The translations under genes were made by a program, and so were the position numbers. A DNA stretch of 5,650 nt from Rubrobacteraceae bacterium. GTDB taxonomy: Bacteria > Actinomycetota > Rubrobacteria > Rubrobacterales > Rubrobacteraceae. This document shows positions 4,112 to 5,650 of the stretch, one piece after another (the first letter of the stretch is position 1; every line of letters starts with the position of its first letter). The stretch spans positions 1 through 5,650 of the forward strand of contig JACCSM010000384.1 of assembly GCA_013698525.1 (NCBI GenBank), read 5' to 3'. The notes below the pieces were generated by a model. The model was not told the origin of the DNA. It made no database searches and worked only from the letters and a program-made list of their open reading frames with translations.

Positions 4112-5619
4112 TGTCCGTCTGCCGGGCGAGGAGCCTGAGTCTATTCGGGATAGACGCGTTGCCTGTTGAGGTGGAGGTAGACGTGAGCTCTGGCCTGCCT
4201 GGTTTCTCGATCGTCGGTCTGCCTGATGCCGCCGTGCAGGAGGCGAGGGAGAGGGTGAGGGTGGCCATCTCCAACAGTGGCTACAAGTTTCCCACGAAGA
4301 AGGTAATAGTGAACCTTGCTCCTGCGAACCTCAGGAAAGAGGGGCCCGCCTTCGACCTTCCGATCGCGCTCGGGATCCTCGCCGCGTCCGGAGCGTTGCC
4401 GGCGGGGGGGTTGGAGGGGGCTGGGGTGGTGGGAGAGCTCTCGCTCGACGGCGGGTTGCGGGGTGTCAGGGGGGCGCTCTCGATGGCTGAGGGGGCGAGG
4501 CGTGAGGGTTTGCCGCGGCTGCTCGTTCCCGAGCGGGACGCGCCCGAGGCTGCGGCCATCGGTGGCGTCGAGGTCTACGGGATGAGGACCCTCAGGGAGG
4601 CGGTGGAGTTCCTCGGGGACTCCGCGCGGGTGTGCCCTGCTGAACCGGCCGTCGAGGATGGGCGGCCCGTCGAGGCTGGCGAGGACTTTGCCGACGTAGC
4701 CGGGCAACGCTATGCGAAGCGGGCCCTGGAGGTTGCCGCGGCTGGGGCGCACAACGTCGTGATGAGTGGGCCGCCTGGCTCTGGGAAGACCATGCTCGCG
4801 CGCAGGATGCCAGGCATACTACCCCCGCTCACCATGGAGGAGCGCATCGAGGTAACCAAGGTCCACAGCGCCAGCGGGGAGGGCAACGGGACGCTCGTCA
4901 CGCGGAGGCCGTTCAGGGCGCCGCACCATACTGTATCGACCTCCGGGCTCGCGGGGGGTGGGAGCAACCCGCGGCCCGGGGAAGTGTCGCTGGCGCACCA
5001 CGGCGTGCTCTTCCTCGACGAGTTGCCCGAGTTCAGCCGGACAGCGCTCGAGGCCCTACGCCAGCCCCTCGAGGATGGGCAGGTGACGATCTCACGGGTG
5101 GCGGCGACGCTCACCTATCCTGCGCGCGTCACGCTACTGTGTTCTATGAACCCCTGTCCCTGCGGGTATGCGGGGGACAGGAGGAAGGTCTGCCGGTGCA
5201 CGGCGGGCCAGATTGAACGCTACCAGGGCCGCATCTCGGGCCCGCTGCTAGATCGAATGGACCTCTTCGTCGACGTGCCGCGCCTTACGCGCCAGGAACT
5301 GCGCGAGGAGAGACAGGCCGAAGAGTCCAGGCTCGTGAGGGAGCGTGTCAGCGGGGCGCGTGGAATCCAGGACATGCGTCAGGGCACTTCCAACTCAGCG
5401 CTCTCAGGACGCAGGCTACGCGAGGTTTGCGCGCTGCGGGGTGATGCGGAGACGCTCTTCTCCCGGGCGGTGGACCGGATGGGGCTCTCGGGGAGGGGGC
5501 ACGATAGGGTGCTCAGGGTGGCAAGGACCGTAGCCGACCTCTCGGGCGAAGAGGAGATAGCAGCCGAGCACGTCGCCGAGGCGCTCAACTACCGGAGGTC
5601 GCATTTAGTTGGAAGATGA
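4111..5619 (+). CDS. comM: ComM/YifB family AAA+ ATPase (Mg-chelatase-like)
   Basis: ComM is a hexameric AAA+ DNA helicase shown in naturally competent Gram-negatives to extend branch migration of incoming single-stranded DNA during transformation. Other family members are annotated as Mg-chelatase-like. The 502 residues are full length. An N-terminal Lon-S5-fold-like domain reads GLPGFSIVGLPDAAVQEARERV (residues 28-49) to about 175. The ATPase domain has Walker A GPPGSGKT (220-227), FRAPHHTVS (268-276), Walker B VLFLDE (299-304), sensor-1 region SMNPCPCGY (345-353) with Cys349/351 and the later pair Cys361/363, and SGPLLDRMDL (376-385) with the likely arginine finger. The C-terminal lid has RVLRVARTVADL (466-477). 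ATG 4111 is chosen because it gives the usual short N-terminus, with GGGGG nine bases upstream; TTG 4093 would add six odd residues. The end overlaps the next gene. Confidence 0.95.
   Translation: MSVCRARSLSLFGIDALPVEVEVDVSSGLPGFSIVGLPDAAVQEARERVRVAISNSGYKFPTKKVIVNLAPANLRKEGPAFDLPIALGILAASGALPAGGLEGAGVVGELSLDGGLRGVRGALSMAEGARREGLPRLLVPERDAPEAAAIGGVEVYGMRTLREAVEFLGDSARVCPAEPAVEDGRPVEAGEDFADVAGQRYAKRALEVAAAGAHNVVMSGPPGSGKTMLARRMPGILPPLTMEERIEVTKVHSASGEGNGTLVTRRPFRAPHHTVSTSGLAGGGSNPRPGEVSLAHHGVLFLDELPEFSRTALEALRQPLEDGQVTISRVAATLTYPARVTLLCSMNPCPCGYAGDRRKVCRCTAGQIERYQGRISGPLLDRMDLFVDVPRLTRQELREERQAEESRLVRERVSGARGIQDMRQGTSNSALSGRRLREVCALRGDAETLFSRAVDRMGLSGRGHDRVLRVARTVADLSGEEEIAAEHVAEALNYRRSHLVGR
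5594..5598 (+). promoter_or_regulatory. Shine-Dalgarno deciding the start after comM
   Basis: GGAGG inside the end of comM lies ten bases before TTG 5609 and seventeen before ATG 5616. The spacing favours the TTG frame, whose peptide also looks like the DprA N-terminus. Confidence 0.5.
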
Positions 5620-5650
5620 CGACCGGGCAAAGTACCTGTTCCTCTCACTG
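5609..5650 (+). CDS. dprA: Probable DNA-processing protein DprA, first 14 codons
   Basis: Only the start is in the window. From TTG 5609 the frame runs to the window end and reads L-E-D-D-D-R-A-K-Y-L-F-L-S-L (first residue Met if initiated). This resembles the helical N-terminus of DprA, where a charged stretch precedes a Y/W-L-x-L-S segment. DprA loads RecA on incoming single-stranded DNA and commonly follows comM in Actinobacteria, sometimes overlapping it. The overlap with comM here is 11 bases, and a GGAGG lies ten bases upstream. The alternative ATG at 5616 (ATGA overlap) gives M-T-T-G-Q-S-T-C-S-S-H, which resembles nothing I recognise. The call rests mostly on context. Confidence 0.6.
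   Translation, partial: MEDDDRAKYLFLSL

Noticed and set aside
4141..4752. 203-residue open frame on the - strand within comM
   Set aside because: It lies entirely opposite well-conserved ComM coding sequence, with no start signal or domain. It is explained by codon composition.
5616..5650. ATG 5616 in an ATGA overlap as the start of the gene after comM
   Set aside because: The peptide in that frame resembles nothing I recognise, and the Shine-Dalgarno is 17 bases away. The TTG 5609 frame fits DprA better.

Overview
The window looks like ordinary chromosomal housekeeping DNA from a GC-rich bacterium, with all genes on the + strand. The order is ffh (3' part), rpsP, khpA, rimM, trmD, rplS, rnhB, yraN, comM and the first codons of a probable dprA. 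A KH-domain gene between rpsP and rimM, plus the rnhB-yraN-comM-dprA run, is typical of Gram-positive lineages, especially Actinobacteria. The mix of high GC with frequent AGG (Arg) and ATA (Ile) codons recalls deep-branching actinobacteria such as Rubrobacter. That placement is an inference from style and gene order only. The lepB gene often found between rplS and rnhB in Actinobacteria is absent here.

Region 1 (1-2952) is the 'trmD operon'. It holds SRP GTPase Ffh, ribosomal protein S16, RNA-binding KhpA, 30S maturation factor RimM, tRNA m1G37 methyltransferase TrmD and ribosomal protein L19. Gaps are 4-33 bases, which fits one transcript serving protein targeting, ribosome assembly and decoding fidelity. 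Start signals differ by class. The two ribosomal protein genes have ATG plus a strong GAGAGGAGA Shine-Dalgarno, whereas khpA and rimM start with GTG and have no recognisable Shine-Dalgarno. rimM also has a hairpin just inside its coding start.

Region 2 (2953-3939) holds RNase HII and a YraN-family PD-(D/E)xK protein, which overlap by four bases. rnhB is preceded by a strong Shine-Dalgarno buried in a near-perfect 39-base hairpin (2972-3010), and no legal start codon lies at normal distance after it. yraN appears to start at CTG.

Region 3 (3940-4110) is the only sizeable intergenic stretch, 171 bases. It has an inverted repeat just after yraN, a clearly AT-rich patch with repeated CGTATA and a possible -10 box, then a G-rich leader. 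It probably separates a second unit, comM-dprA, which acts on incoming single-stranded DNA in natural transformation.

No mobile element, CRISPR array, rRNA or tRNA was seen. No new multi-gene system is evident. The points most worth a second look are the unusual residues at conserved TrmD active-site positions, the Shine-Dalgarno-sequestering hairpin and missing start codon of rnhB, and the comM leader.
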